64,000 bases of DNA from Ashinkailepas kermadecensis. Its lineage: Eukaryota > Arthropoda > Thecostraca > Neolepadidae. Of this stretch, positions 53,925 through 64,000 are shown piece by piece (positions within the stretch are counted from its first letter, which is position 1; every line of letters starts with the position of its first letter). The stretch is from positions 186,001-250,000 of the forward strand of contig JAOTOM010004277.1 of NCBI GenBank assembly GCA_034440615.1, given 5' to 3'. The notes beneath the pieces are model-generated. The model was not told where the DNA came from. It searched no databases and worked only from the letters and a program-made list of their open reading frames with translations. The translations under genes were made by a program, and so were the position numbers.

Positions 53925-55300
53925 CCCTGGCGCGACTGGTTGGGCCCCCAGTGTGATTTTGAAGGACAGCAACGCGACTTTTTTTGGGTCTAAGTGCGAT
54001 ATTTTGTGCCCCATCGTCATTTGTTGGGATCCCTAGCGCAAGTTTTAGTGGTCTCGGAATGTTTTGGGGGTTCAACACGTTTTGGGTGCTTTGGAGCGAT
54101 TGTTGGGATCCCAGAGTGATTTTCCACGTCCGGACTGTTTTTTTCGTTACCCCGGCTGGCTTCCTTTTTTGGGTGGTCCCGATGAGGCTTCTGGGACCCC
54201 GGTACGACCTGTCGTGCCCCTGCATTATTTTGCATTATTTTCAGGGGCCGGGGCGCGATTTTTTGGTACCCCCAGGCTCAGCGTGATTTTCAGGGACCTC
54301 GGCTCGACCTTATGGGGTCCCTGTCGTGATTTTCAAGAACCCGGCAGGAGACGAGTAGTCTAGGGGTAAGTTGCCCGTCTCATAATCGAAAGATTGTGGG
54401 TTCGAGTCTCACCTGTCGCTACTCTCCGCCCGCGGCCAATCGGCGTGAGAGATTGGCGACGCTACATGACTCAACGGCTACTCGATGTGTCGTAAAACCA
54501 ATAACCAACCAAGAACCGCGGCAAGGTTTTTTTGTGCCTCAAACGTTATTTTCAGGTGCTCAGGCCGTCTTTTTGGGACCCATTGTGATATTCAAGGACC
54601 TCAGCCCGTCTTTCTGGCCCCCACCGTGATTTTCAGAGACTCTGGTCCGACTCGTTTGAAGCCACAGCAAGATTTTCATGAGCCCGGTGCGATCTTTTGG
54701 GCCCCAGCATGATTTTACGGTGCCTGGACCGTCTTTTGGACCCAGCATCATTTGCAGGGGCCACGGCGAGACTTGTTGGCCTCCTGCGTGATTTCTAGCG
54801 GCCCCGACCTGACCTTTTGAGGCCCCAGTGTGATCTTTGGGGGGCCACGGCGTGATTTTTCGGGGGTCCCGGCGCGAATTTTTGGGCCCCAGCGGTATTT
54901 TCAGTGGGCCCGGTTCCACTTTTTGGAGCCCCCAGCGTCATTCTTAAGGGTCTCGGAACAATCTTCGGGCCATCGATGTGATTTTCGGGGGCCTTGGTGC
55001 GATTTTGGGGGCCGCAGCGTCATTTTCAGGGGGCCCTGCGCGACTTGTTGGGTCCCGAATGTGGTCTTTAGTTATCTCGCCGCAAGTTTTGTGGGCCCCC
55101 AGCGTCATTTTCGGGGGCCCCTGCGCCACTTTTTGGGCCCCAATGTGATTTTTAGGGGCCCTGTTGCGATTTTTTTGGGGCCAGCAGGATTTCTAGGGAG
55201 ACTGACGCAATTTTTCCGAACCCCGGCGCGATTCTTGGGGGCCTCACGACCTCTCAAGGGGGGGGGCTGCTCCCAATGCTCCCCTTTCGGTACTTCACTG
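53925..55300 (+). mobile_element. Element of degenerate ~21-bp repeats, copy 1 (with SINE inside)
   Basis: Built of half-units like GCGTGATTTTCAGGGGCCCC and GCGCGACTTTTTGGGGCCC. It is colinear with 57770-58872: the same landmarks (CGTCATTTGTTGGGATCC, AGCACGTTTTGGG, GATTGTTGGGATCCCA, CCCGATGA, CAGGCTCAGCGTGA) in the same order. The right ends share CTCTCA.GGGGGGGGGCTGC and TTCGG.AC..CACTG. Conserved order implies duplication of one element, not two separate satellites. Confidence 0.85.
54347..54510 (+). mobile_element. SINE family S1, near-complete, tRNA-Met-like head, with TSD
   Basis: 164 bp. GAGTAGTCTAGGGGTAAGTT (A box region), GTCTCATAATCGAAAGATTG (CAT anticodon arm), GGGTTCGAGTCTCACC (B box), then CCAATCGGCGTGAGAGATTG, GCGACGCTACATGACTCAAC, TCGTAAAACCAATAACC. 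Target duplication AAGAACCCGGCA (54335) and AAGAACCGCGGCA (54511). The uninterrupted site is seen in element copy 2 near 58190. Confidence 0.93.
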
Positions 55301-55364
55301 GTAATGATTACTTACATTACTACACTACTGCATTACCATTGGTAACGGCATGACGTGGCAATCT

Positions 55365-55470
55365 GAAAATTATTGGGAGCACACACCACATAGGATCCCA
55401 TGTCAAAAGTTTCAATTATTGGGATGGCATAACCAAGATTGGAGAGGGGACAAATGCCCTCCAAAAAGCA
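55365..55470 (+). repeat. Dispersed repeat R3, copy 3 (diverged)
   Basis: AATTATTGGGA..GCATAACC and GGGGACAAATGCCCTCC align with 14215-14285 and 29925-29990. Confidence 0.5.
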
Positions 55471-55528
55471 AGCAAAGCTACACCCCTGGCCAATTGCTCA
55501 TGTTCCGAGAGTTTGCGCAGTTGTCCGT

Positions 55529-55725
55529 CTGGCAATGGCGTATCTAGGGTTTGCACTAGGGGGGGAGGGGACCGATTTGGAGGGGGCCACTGGCTCCCAT
55601 TTTTTAAGTCCCCGGATTTCGACCACTATTTTTCAAAGACTCATATTTGTTTTTTAAATAAAATAATTAATGCCGAGCTTAATTGTCCTGTGTAGGGAGC
55701 TCAATCCACCACCATCATTTCCAAA
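55529..55725 (+). mobile_element. CAGTGGCGTA-type element end, copy 1
   Basis: GGCAATGGCGTATCTAGGGT, a G-run, then CCGGATTTCGACCACTATTT, an AT-rich part and CTGTGTAGGG. The same order occurs at 62690-62910, where the first bases are CAGTGGCGTACCTAGG. Confidence 0.7.
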
Positions 55726-56199
55726 TCATCAGATTTCAACCCTAACTCCCCCCATCCTGTTCGAAGGTTTTTCTTTTGGCATCCGTTGATAAGTCACCTC
55801 ACACTGCTGAACTTGCATCTGTACAAATCACTTAAAAAATATATTTTGCAATTTCAGGTATTGCAGTCAATAACGCCCGGTCGCCAAAACGGCAACGTTC
55901 ATGCACGTGTACACCCGCCTTGCGCATTCGTCGCATTTGCAACACTTCATGCGATTCTCCGGTTTCTGCTAGGCCTCCTACGTTTTGCTAATTGCTGCTA
56001 CATGATAGTATTGTGCCATATTTGACTGTGGAATGCTTCTGATGGGGGTTCGCTGGGAAAATTAGATGAGTTCAATTCGATGATTAGTTCTCTTGTTGCC
56101 ACATTTTCTGGTGGTTAAGAAATCCGGATACTCGCTGAGCTTTGATGCACCTCATCTATTTGGTTAACTACTCTCCCAGATTGGCTACCGAACTGAAGC

Positions 56200-57435
56200 C
56201 GTAGCCAGGTGTTCTTATTTTTCGGACCCGATGCGTTTTTTTCGTAGTCTATGAATACGTTTTGTGTTCCAGCCAATTTTTGCCAGGGACCTGGCATATT
56301 TTTTAGACCCTGGCTCTATTTAGGGTTTTGTTGCTTTTTTGTGCAACGACGACATTTTTGAGGTTCCCGCGCGTTGCTGAAGACCCCGATGTGTTTATTT
56401 AGTGCCCAGTCCTTTTGTTCCTTTTAAGGACCATGCCGCTTTTTGAGGGCCCAGCCTGTTTTTGAGGCCCATGCGATCTCATGGCCTCGATGTGCTTTGA
56501 GGTACTCGGTTGTGTTATTTTTAGAACTCCAGGTTTGTTAATTTTTAGACCTGCAACGCATGTTTTAGGGCCCTGCCGCTTTTTTGCGAGATTCTGTATG
56601 CTTTGGAGGACCCGGTGATTTTTCGGCCTCCCGTTGTACTCTTAGGACCCCACTGTGTTTATTTGGGGCTCCTGATGTACATTTGTGGGACCCGGTACGA
56701 TTTTGTGGGCTCCGATAAATTTTCTCGGGGTTTCGGCGCGACGTTTCGGGCTCAGGCGCGTCGTTCCGGCTGGACCCGGCACAAGTTTTCAGAAGCCACT
56801 TTTGGTCACTTCTGAATTTTTAAAATCCGAGTCCCGGCCTGATTTTTGGGCCCCCGGCGCCATATTTTTGTCCCCCCGCAATTTTTTTCGAACTCCGGTA
56901 CGTTTTTTTTCGGTGCCGCACGCGATTCATGCCTACATATGATGGTATGTTTGAGGCACCGGAGCGATTTTCCTTGCTCGGACATTTATTTTTAGGAATC
57001 TCTTCATATTTTGGAGGGCTCTGGGTTGATTTTTGTCGGGTCCCGACGCGATTTTTGTGGTCACGCTGTGCTTATCTGGGACCAACGACGCCAATTTTTG
57101 GGAGCCCCGAGGGGAATTTTTGATGCCCCGACCTGAATTTTTGGGACTACCGACGGAAATTTTGAGTCCAGAGCGCGATATTTTGGGGCTTGGCAATAAT
57201 CCGCGGGGCTCGTTGTACTTTGCTGGGCCAGAGCGCGACTTTCGCCGACCCCGGCGCAAACCTTTGGACCCGGCGCGAGTTTTTTGGTGCCCGCTGTATT
57301 TATTTAGAGTCTCCTACGCGATTTCTTGAGCCCCGACGCGGATGTATGGGCCCAGAGCGAATGTGGGGATACCGGCGCGATTCTTGGGAGCCCACCCGTT
57401 CAGGAGGGGCCATTTTTTTGCTTCGGTACACCACT
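56200..57435 (+). repeat. Related degenerate ~21-bp repeat block
   Basis: Half-units such as GCGCGATTTT.TGGG..CCC continue, more diverged, and end in CTTCGGTACACCACTACGG, like the two full copies. Colinearity with them was not seen. Confidence 0.65.
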
Positions 57436-57769
57436 ACGGCTGCTCAACCAGCTTTCTTTTTTATCCGATGGCACTTTTCAGAGTAGAAAGGCACTTCCGA
57501 GAGCTTTCTTTCGGGACATTTTCTGAATTTTCCGGTGCTCGGATATATTCGATGGAGTCCCTTGGCGATTTTTTTTGGTGGAGTTCTATTTTTGTAGGCC
57601 CCCGTGCAATTTTTTTTGGGCCCAGTATAATTCTTGGGACTCCCGGTGCATTTTTTCATGCTACAACACGCTTCTTTTCCGGGGCACGACACGTTTCTTT
57701 AGGGGGGGGGGTCTTTGACACAATTGTTGTGGCCGCAGTGTGACATTCCGTGTAGGAATTGATTTTTGG

Positions 57770-58872
57770 GGAGCCAGCTGCAACTTGTGGTGTTCCGGCG
57801 CGACTTCTTGGGCCTCCAGTGTGATTTTCAAGGGCAGCGATACGACGTTTTTTTTAAAAATCTAAGTGCGATTTTTATCCCCGTCGTCATTTGTTGGGAT
57901 CCTATCGCGAGTTTGAGTGGCCTCTACTTGCCTTTGCGGACCCAGCACGTTTTGGGGCTTTTGGAGAGATTGTTGGGATCCCAAAGTGACTTTCCATGTC
58001 CGTATTGTTTTTCGTTCTCCTGCTTCATTCTTTGGGTGCTCCCGATGATACTGTTGGCGCCCTGGTGCGACCTGTCAAACCCATAGCGTGACTTTCTGAG
58101 GTCCGGGCGCGATTTCTTGGTACCCACAGGCTCAGCGTGACTTTCAGGGGCCCCGGCCCGACCTATTGGGGTCTCCGTCCTGATTTTCAATAACTCCAAC
58201 ACGACTTTTTGGGGCCCTCAGCGTGTTTGTCAGGGGCCAGGCGCGAACGTTTGAGACGCCCAGCGTGATTTTCAGGGACCCTGGTACGACTTTTTTAGGC
58301 CCCAGCGCGATTTTCAAGGTTCCCGGCCTGATCTTTTGGGCCTCATCGTAATCTTCGGGGGCCCGTTCCGTCTTTTTGGGGTCCTCATCGTGATTTGCAA
58401 GGACCCCGGTACGACTTTTTGGCCCCCAGCGTGATTTCCAGGGTCTCAGGTGCTAACTTTTGAGGCCCCCAGCGTGATTTTCAGGAGCCCCGTTCGGACT
58501 TTTTGCGGGCCGGGCGCGATTTCCATGGGCCTGGCCCGACCTTTTGGGCCCCAGCGTGATTTTCGGTGGCCCCGGCGCGACTTTTTGGTGGTTCCAGCGG
58601 TATTTCCAGGCCCTACTTTTTGGGGCCCTCAGCGTCACTTTTAGATGCCCTGGTAATATTGTTTGGACCCCCAATGTGATTTTCAAGGGCCTTAGTGCAA
58701 TTTTGGTGGCCCCCAACGTCATTTTCAGGGGGCCCCGGCGCGATTTTTTGGGGTTCCACCGTGATTTTTAATGAGCCTGGTGCAATTTTTCCGAACCCGG
58801 CGCGATTCTTAGGGGCTCCATAACCTCTCAGGAGGGGGGGGGCTGCCCCATTGCCCCCCTTCGGCACACCAC
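57770..58872 (+). mobile_element. Element of degenerate ~21-bp repeats, copy 2
   Basis: About 1.1 kb, colinear with 53925-55300 but without the SINE. Ends GGGGGGGGGCTGCCCCATTG then CTTCGGCACACCACTG. Confidence 0.85.
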
Positions 58873-58996
58873 TGCCGTCTGGCGAGCCCCATTCCCGCGC
58901 CGTTCCGACACACCACTGTCTCTCAGATTGGGATCTTCGCTGAAACCGTGCTCTGCAGGCATCCTTAGGCGGCCCCATTTACTGACGGAACAACTG

Positions 58997-59305
58997 CGCC
59001 GATCAGGAGGGTGCAACCGCGCCGATCAGGAGGGTGCAACCGCGCCGATCAGGAGGGTGCAACCGCGCTGAGCAGGAGGGTGCAACCGCGCTGAGCAGAA
59101 GGGTGCAACAGTGCCGATCAGGAGAGTTCAACAGCGCCAATCAGGGGGGTGCAACGTTGTCGATCAGGAGGGTGCAACAGGGCCGATCAAAAGGATGCAA
59201 CAGCGCCGATCAGGAGGGTGCATCAGCGTCGACCAGAAGGATGCAACAGCGCTGATCATGGGAGGGCAACAGTGCCGGTCAGGAGGGTGCAACTTCGCCT
59301 GCTGC
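58997..59305 (+). repeat. 23-bp tandem array, ~13 copies
   Basis: GCGCCGATCAGGAGGGTGCA-AC units, near-perfect at first and decaying to the right. Confidence 0.95.
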
Positions 59306-59719
59306 ACACAGTCTTGAAACATTCACTTCCGTGCATCCAGATTGCATCACTTTACCTCACATCAATTAAAAATAAACGGTAATAATGTAACTACGTGATC
59401 ACCGTACGACTAATGTGATACCAGTCAGTGATGTCACTCTGTATGTGATACAAATGCGTAAGTGCAGGATGTTTGGTGGTCCGGTCTTGTACATACACCT
59501 GCCGCCACCTGCAGCGGTGGGTGGCAACAGCTGCTACACCGATGAAGGAGTGGACGGCGTCGCGCGCCAGTATCGACCGACCGTCGGCGGTGGGCGTCAC
59601 GGTATCTTCGGAAATTGCGTCATCTCGTCTGCCGTCTGCCGTCTGCCGAGCCACCACGTGGCGATCACGTGGGCACTGATCAAGCATCGGCCACATAGGC
59701 ACCTATCATGGGAACCTGT

Positions 59720-59830
59720 CATTTGGGGATTAGTCAGGGGACACTTGTCACAAGGGGATTAGTCAGGGAAGTCTTGTCACAGGGGGATTAGTCAGGGGGA
59801 CACTTGTCATGGGGGACTAATCAGAACACC
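59720..59830 (+). repeat. ~29-bp tandem repeat, 4 copies
   Basis: GGGGATTAGTCAGGG...ACTTGTCA units start at about 59725, 59755, 59783 and 59812. Confidence 0.9.
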
Positions 59831-60129
59831 GCTCACTTTCATTCAGATTATCGGGGGATTTATTCAGGGTGCACTTCAAGGATGGGGCTGAAAAGTGAGA
59901 TTGATGGATTTTAACACAGGAAAATGGGCACCAAGTGACTTCATTCGTGACATGCCCTTAAATCCCAACTGATCTTGGCAACCATCGGAAAATATACATT
60001 CAAACACAAATGCGCTCATCTTGATGCTGGGATCATTCATTTACCGTCAGTATTTTCCAGTAGCGTGATGTGGAATCACCATGTCCACTTTGAAAAGTCA
60101 GAATGTTTGGTGGGACAGTTTGCAAAGGT

Positions 60130-60300
60130 GGGCGCGCCGCTGAATTTTGGTACTTGCGCCCGCGCCCCTGCGCCGGCGGCGATGCCCACCTGCGCCGGCG
60201 GCGATGCCCACCTGCGCCCGCGCCGCTGCGCCGCTATTTTTGGCCCCTGGAGTTGCGCCCCGCGCCGTTGCGCCGCTGCGCCGCGCGCCGCTATTAATTA
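60130..60300. repeat. GC-rich island of TGCGCC/GCCGC repeats
   Basis: Short units (CTGCGCCGGCGGCGATGCCC twice, then GCCGCTGCGCCGC variants) in a sharply bounded island within AT-rich DNA. A related GTTTGCCGCGTCGG doublet lies at 60952-60985. Confidence 0.7.
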
Positions 60301-62600
60301 AGTATGCCTATACAAAAACTATGTGCAGTGCCAAAGTTTCTACCTATTTAGCCCCCAAAAAACCAGTTTTAGGCTATAAAAAGTAATTTGTATTGAAAAT
60401 ACAACTTATAATTGGCATCACAGTTACCTATATTCACATTAAAGATTAAACTATGGCCCATAAGCTATATTGCTCGGCCGGCGGTAAATTTAGCCAGATT
60501 GGCCCAGCCCACTGAGTCTGAGTCTCTGTCTCTACTCATCCTTCTACTCAATATCCTCCTCCTCCTTGTCCAATGTCCAATGTCCAATGTCCTCCTCCCT
60601 GACAACCCTAGGGCGCCATTAGGAGCAATTTCTTCTATTTATTTCTGAAGGATTGCAATGAACAAAACTGAAGTTTATGTGGGGTGTTGCCTTTACAATG
60701 GCACCTCAATTACTTTTTTATTACCTTTTTTCTATTAAAAAAAAATGCAATGTCTGAGTCTGTCTCACTCTGAGACCTGTCAGATTACCCTATAAAGTCA
60801 AAACGCTATCATAAGGTTTTAAAGGTTTTAAAGGTTACTAAAAGTTTTAGTAATGTATATAGAACTTTACAGGTAGTTACTTTTACTAATGTATATGGTT
60901 AGTATAATTACTTATAATACTACACGTAACAGGTAGTCAAGTACATATGTGTTTGCCGCGTCGGATTCGGATGTTTGCCGCGTCGGCGCAGTGGCGCAAT
61001 TTGCGTGCGCCGTGCCCACGTTTGACAGTTTGTCGCATCCAGATCCTGTGCCAGAGAGAGCCAGCGTGAACGCTAATCCTACGATCTAATTTGGGAAAAG
61101 AGGTTAACACGCGCGCCTCAGGGCCTGTCGCACGACACGCACTGGAGGGGTCGAGCTAGAAGCACAAAATGTGGTGGGTAGATGGAGGCTGTAGTGAACC
61201 AGTTGCAGTATGCATTTCATGATCCTAGGTTAATGCCTTCAGGGTTAAATGAAGTCGAGATCGGCCGTCACACAGCGCCGCCTCGCCACCACGCCGACGG
61301 AACCTTCGTGACCTTGAACGCTCGACGGCTGGGCGGTCGGCCGTTCGTCGTCTTTGCACCCGGCAGTTCCTATGTATATTTACAAACGGATTTCACAAAC
61401 AAGTTTGTTTGTTATTTGGGTTTAATGGCGCTTCGACCAAAGCGTGATCATTTAGCGCCAAGGATTTCAACAAGTATTTTGCATAGTATGCACTATCAAA
61501 TTTGAAGGAAGTTCAAAGATCTTATTGCAATATCTCTGCTCGTTTATGAGATATCGTCGAAAACAGGTGTGGGCGAATTGCGTCCTCCCTCTGGTGTGCG
61601 TATTAAACGCAGAATTTAATCTGCGAGTTTAAACTCTCGCCGGACAGGGGGCGGCTCTCAAGATCCCCGTCCCTGAAGTTTTTCCTGGATAGCGGCCGAA
61701 TGAGTAGGGGCAGATACAAGAATCTTTCAGTGCCTTCTTATGCATCTGCTTTACATATATCGTATGAATTTCAGGTCAAGGTCATCAATGGTTATGAACC
61801 TGGGTCGGACCAAAGAGAACAAGTTTCCAAAATACTCAAAGTTCCATTCGAAGCCATTGCAACATATCAATACCAAACTCAAACACGCCTCTCTTTCATC
61901 GAGACGAAAAATTATCCTGTCTCGAAATTTTCATGAAGTCAAAATTACCTACTGACATGAGGTCGCATCAAATTCGTCGTCTTTTATCATATTCAGGGAG
62001 GAAAATTGAATTTGGGGCAATTTGTAATGACTAATGTGATAAAGAACATGGAATATAAGCATACTGGTTTACAATATGGCAATGGTCAATGACATACAGT
62101 GACGTCAAATGTCATATATATTCTACACGATGCAATCTTATGCCAACAAAATGCTGCTCCCTGCATGGTTATATCTGAGTTCGGTTCCAGTGTCCCCTAC
62201 GTCGTGCGAATTGCTCTTGGGTGGTGAACCAATGACCTGAGATGATCTTAACTCGTGTGATCGGACATTGTTTGACCTGCTTTAACCTTTCTATCTTTCT
62301 ATGGAATTACTTTCCAAACAGTGTACTTATTCGAAGTCTGAAGTAATCGTTTTATCCATATTTATGTATGTTGTTCCATCGTGACCGAATGTCAGGTTAC
62401 GAGGTCAGAAGTTGTACAGTTTACAGAAGTGTTTTGGTATCAAATATCTGCTTCAGATCATTTTTAAAGCTTCAAAGATGATGTACCGGAAGTGTTCAGG
62501 CTTGGACCTACTTGGCCTGACTATGTAGGGGGATCTGACCTGATCTTAAGATTCTTGGATATCAAACAGATGTACATCTTTTGCTCGTATGCTTCTGTTT
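60301..62600. other. AT-rich intergenic DNA, few features
   Basis: A second TTAACACGCGC end at 61104 resembles the TTAA element at 36927, but its partner end was not found. Otherwise nothing recognised. Confidence 0.4.
61398..61462 (-). mobile_element. Short SINE 3'-domain copy, degenerate
   Basis: GTTTGTTTGTTATTTGGGTT then AATGGCGCTTCGACCAAAGC and TTTAGCGCC. It is the minus-strand form of the short retroposon family, with a tail like the SINE at 15-200. Confidence 0.55.
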
Positions 62601-62689
62601 AAAAAAAATATGGGACCCACTGGCGGATCTAGCCCACCGGTTTGGGGCGGCCAACTTTCGGTTTTCGGCGTCAGCCCCCCCCCCCCCTC

Positions 62690-62910
62690 CCCCAGTGGCG
62701 TACCTAGGAATTGCATCAGGAGAAGGGTCGAACGGATTCGGAGGATGCCCATTCTCCCACTATTTTTGGTTAAAAGCACCGGATTTCGACCACTATTTGG
62801 CAAAGGGGCCCATTTTAAAAATAATAATTAAAATTAAAATAAAATAAAAAGTAAAATGATAGTTGACAACATAATTTCCTGTGTAGGGGCCCCAGCCTAC
62901 CTCCACCCTT
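62690..62910 (+). mobile_element. CAGTGGCGTACCTAGG element end, copy 2
   Basis: Starts CAGTGGCGTACCTAGGAATT; contains CCGGATTTCGACCACTATTT and CCTGTGTAGGGGCCCC. Partner of 55529-55725. Confidence 0.7.
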
Positions 62911-62999
62911 TCTATGTTACCGGATTTTTGTTCTTGTTTACCAAAACGTTCACGTTCACGTTCAACGTCTTGTACCACGTCAACGTTCGTGCACGTGGA

Positions 63000-63304
63000 C
63001 ACTGGCGGATCCGATTTTGTCAAATCTTGCTGTAAGCAGAACTTGATCAGCATGGAACCTCGATGTGTGTCAGAATCTACTATGCTACTATACTGGCTTC
63101 CAAACAATTATATATAAAATCCTTTAAAATTGGAGATTCTTTCATCCAGACGCTATTTTTTAACCTCGACAAAGGTTACTGCATTTTAATTTAGTTGACT
63201 TCTGTTGGTTTCGGGGGGGGGGGGGGGCAAAAGACACTATGGCCCCCTTTTAAGCGCTTCGGGGGGCATGGCCGGAATGGCCCCTCCCTGGATCCGCCAG
63301 TGCA
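63000..63304. mobile_element. ~304-bp MITE with CACTGGCGGATCC termini
   Basis: Left CACTGGCGGATCCGATTTTG, right CTGGATCCGCCAGTG. The interior shares CTTGCTGTAAGCAGAACTT, GTCAGAATCTACTATGCTAC and AAAATTGGAGATT with 63700-63990. A further CACTGGCGGATCTAG end stands alone at ~62618. Confidence 0.85.
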
Positions 63305-63699
63305 TGAGGGTATGTATAAAACTTGTCTCGTAGATACCTTAAACTGCAATAATACCCTTAAACTTTGATAGCCCGGTCCTACCACCCGAATCTCCCCTAC
63401 ATGCAAACCCACCAGTTATCTCTTATTCAGGATATAAATACATACCTCTCCTGCTATCTTCTTGAACAAATCAGTCAATGTAGCCTGTCTCTTCATCTTA
63501 GCAACCCTAACACCTATATGGCTATATGGCCTTGCCCCAACACCAACATACGAAACGTGCTGCTCAACTGCGGTCAACTGGTCACTCGCACAAAACATCC
63601 TGTTCAAATTCCGCTTCCGAAATCTGGCTCACTGGGTCCGCTTTCCCGTTACTGGCTAAACAAACTTCATGAACCTATCTGACGAAGGATTAATGAAAC

Positions 63700-63990
63700 T
63701 GCTGATTTCGTCATCTCTTGCTGTAAGCAGAACTTCAACAGCATAGAACCCTCGATGTGTCAGAATCTACTATGCTACCAGATTGTGCTTCCAAACAATT
63801 GTAACAAAATACCTTTAAAATTGGAGATTATTTCACTCGGAACGCTATTTTTAACCTCAGCAAAGGTTACTGCATTTTAATTTAGTCTACTTTTGTTGGT
63901 TTGGGGGGAGGGGGGCGAAAGATACTATGGCCCCCTTTGAAGCGTTTGGGGGCCATGGCCGGAATGCTCCCCCCTGGATCCGCCAGTGAC
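63700..63990. mobile_element. Second copy of the CACTGGCGGATCC MITE
   Basis: Interior matches 63020-63304 closely (CTTGCTGTAAGCAGAACTTC; AACCTCAGCAAAGGTTACTG) and the right end is CTGGATCCGCCAGTG. The left terminus is decayed. Confidence 0.82.
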
Positions 63991-64000
63991 GAGACCTATA

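Noticed and set aside
53287..54225. Antisense open frame of 312 codons
   Set aside because: Mostly reads the degenerate GGGGCCCC repeat element; no domain pattern.
54347..54510. tRNA-Met gene
   Set aside because: A and B boxes are visible, but acceptor-stem pairing is poor, the sequence continues into a SINE body, and it has target-site duplications.

Overview
The window is animal nuclear DNA: introns with GT-AG borders, non-LTR retrotransposons, SINEs and MITEs. Several CCTAA/TTAGG-type blocks (the arthropod telomere motif) and the overall make-up suggest an arthropod, perhaps a crustacean. That placement is inference; nothing in the window fixes a species. Two host genes can be assembled exon by exon, both on the + strand, each with phase-consistent junctions.

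Gene 1 (645-28000) is vacuolar H+-ATPase V1 subunit H (ATP6V1H/VMA13/VhaSFD type). Eleven coding exons give 1452 nt and 483 codons, the length I know for the animal family. Exon 1 is separated from exon 2 by a 17-kb intron filled with LINEs, SINEs and AT-rich repeats. Gene 2 (38422-51104) is an FKBP8-type membrane-anchored FK506-binding protein. Its seven exons give 681 codons: a long 13-residue-repeat N-terminus, an FKBP domain, TPRs and a C-terminal membrane anchor.

Layout: 1-640, tRNA-Leu-like SINE and 5' flank. 715-17897, intron 1, with two old LINE pieces, one 5'-truncated LINE (4.2-10.06 kb) carrying a second LINE nested in it (6351-8445), short retroposons and AT-rich repeat families. 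17.9-28 kb, the compact GC-rich ATP6V1H exons, interleaved with tandem arrays. 28-38.4 kb, intergenic: (AT)n, an inverted MITE pair with a LINE inserted in one copy, another LINE piece and a TTAA-flanked element. 38.4-51.1 kb, FKBP8. 51.1-64 kb, no host gene found: an RT fragment, two copies of an element built of degenerate about 21-bp repeats (one hit by a SINE with clean target-site duplications), minisatellites and CACTGGCGGATCC-type MITEs.

The most unusual signal is that tandem duplications start exactly on exon edges. Five of the 18 exon edges examined as clear cases carry tandem copies of 'exon end + splice site': ATP6V1H exon 4 and exon 9 donors, and FKBP8 exon 2 acceptor, exon 5 donor and exon 7 acceptor. 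Units are 36, 60 or 62 bp in four cases and irregular in the fifth. In two cases (ATP6V1H exon 9, +12/+24 residues; FKBP8 exon 7, +20 residues) the extra splice sites keep the frame, so they could make isoforms; in the others the copies carry stops and act as potential decoys. A second signal is a set of very short (about 53-59 bp) retroposon-like insertions with target-site duplications, sharing a 3' domain with longer tRNA-headed SINEs.
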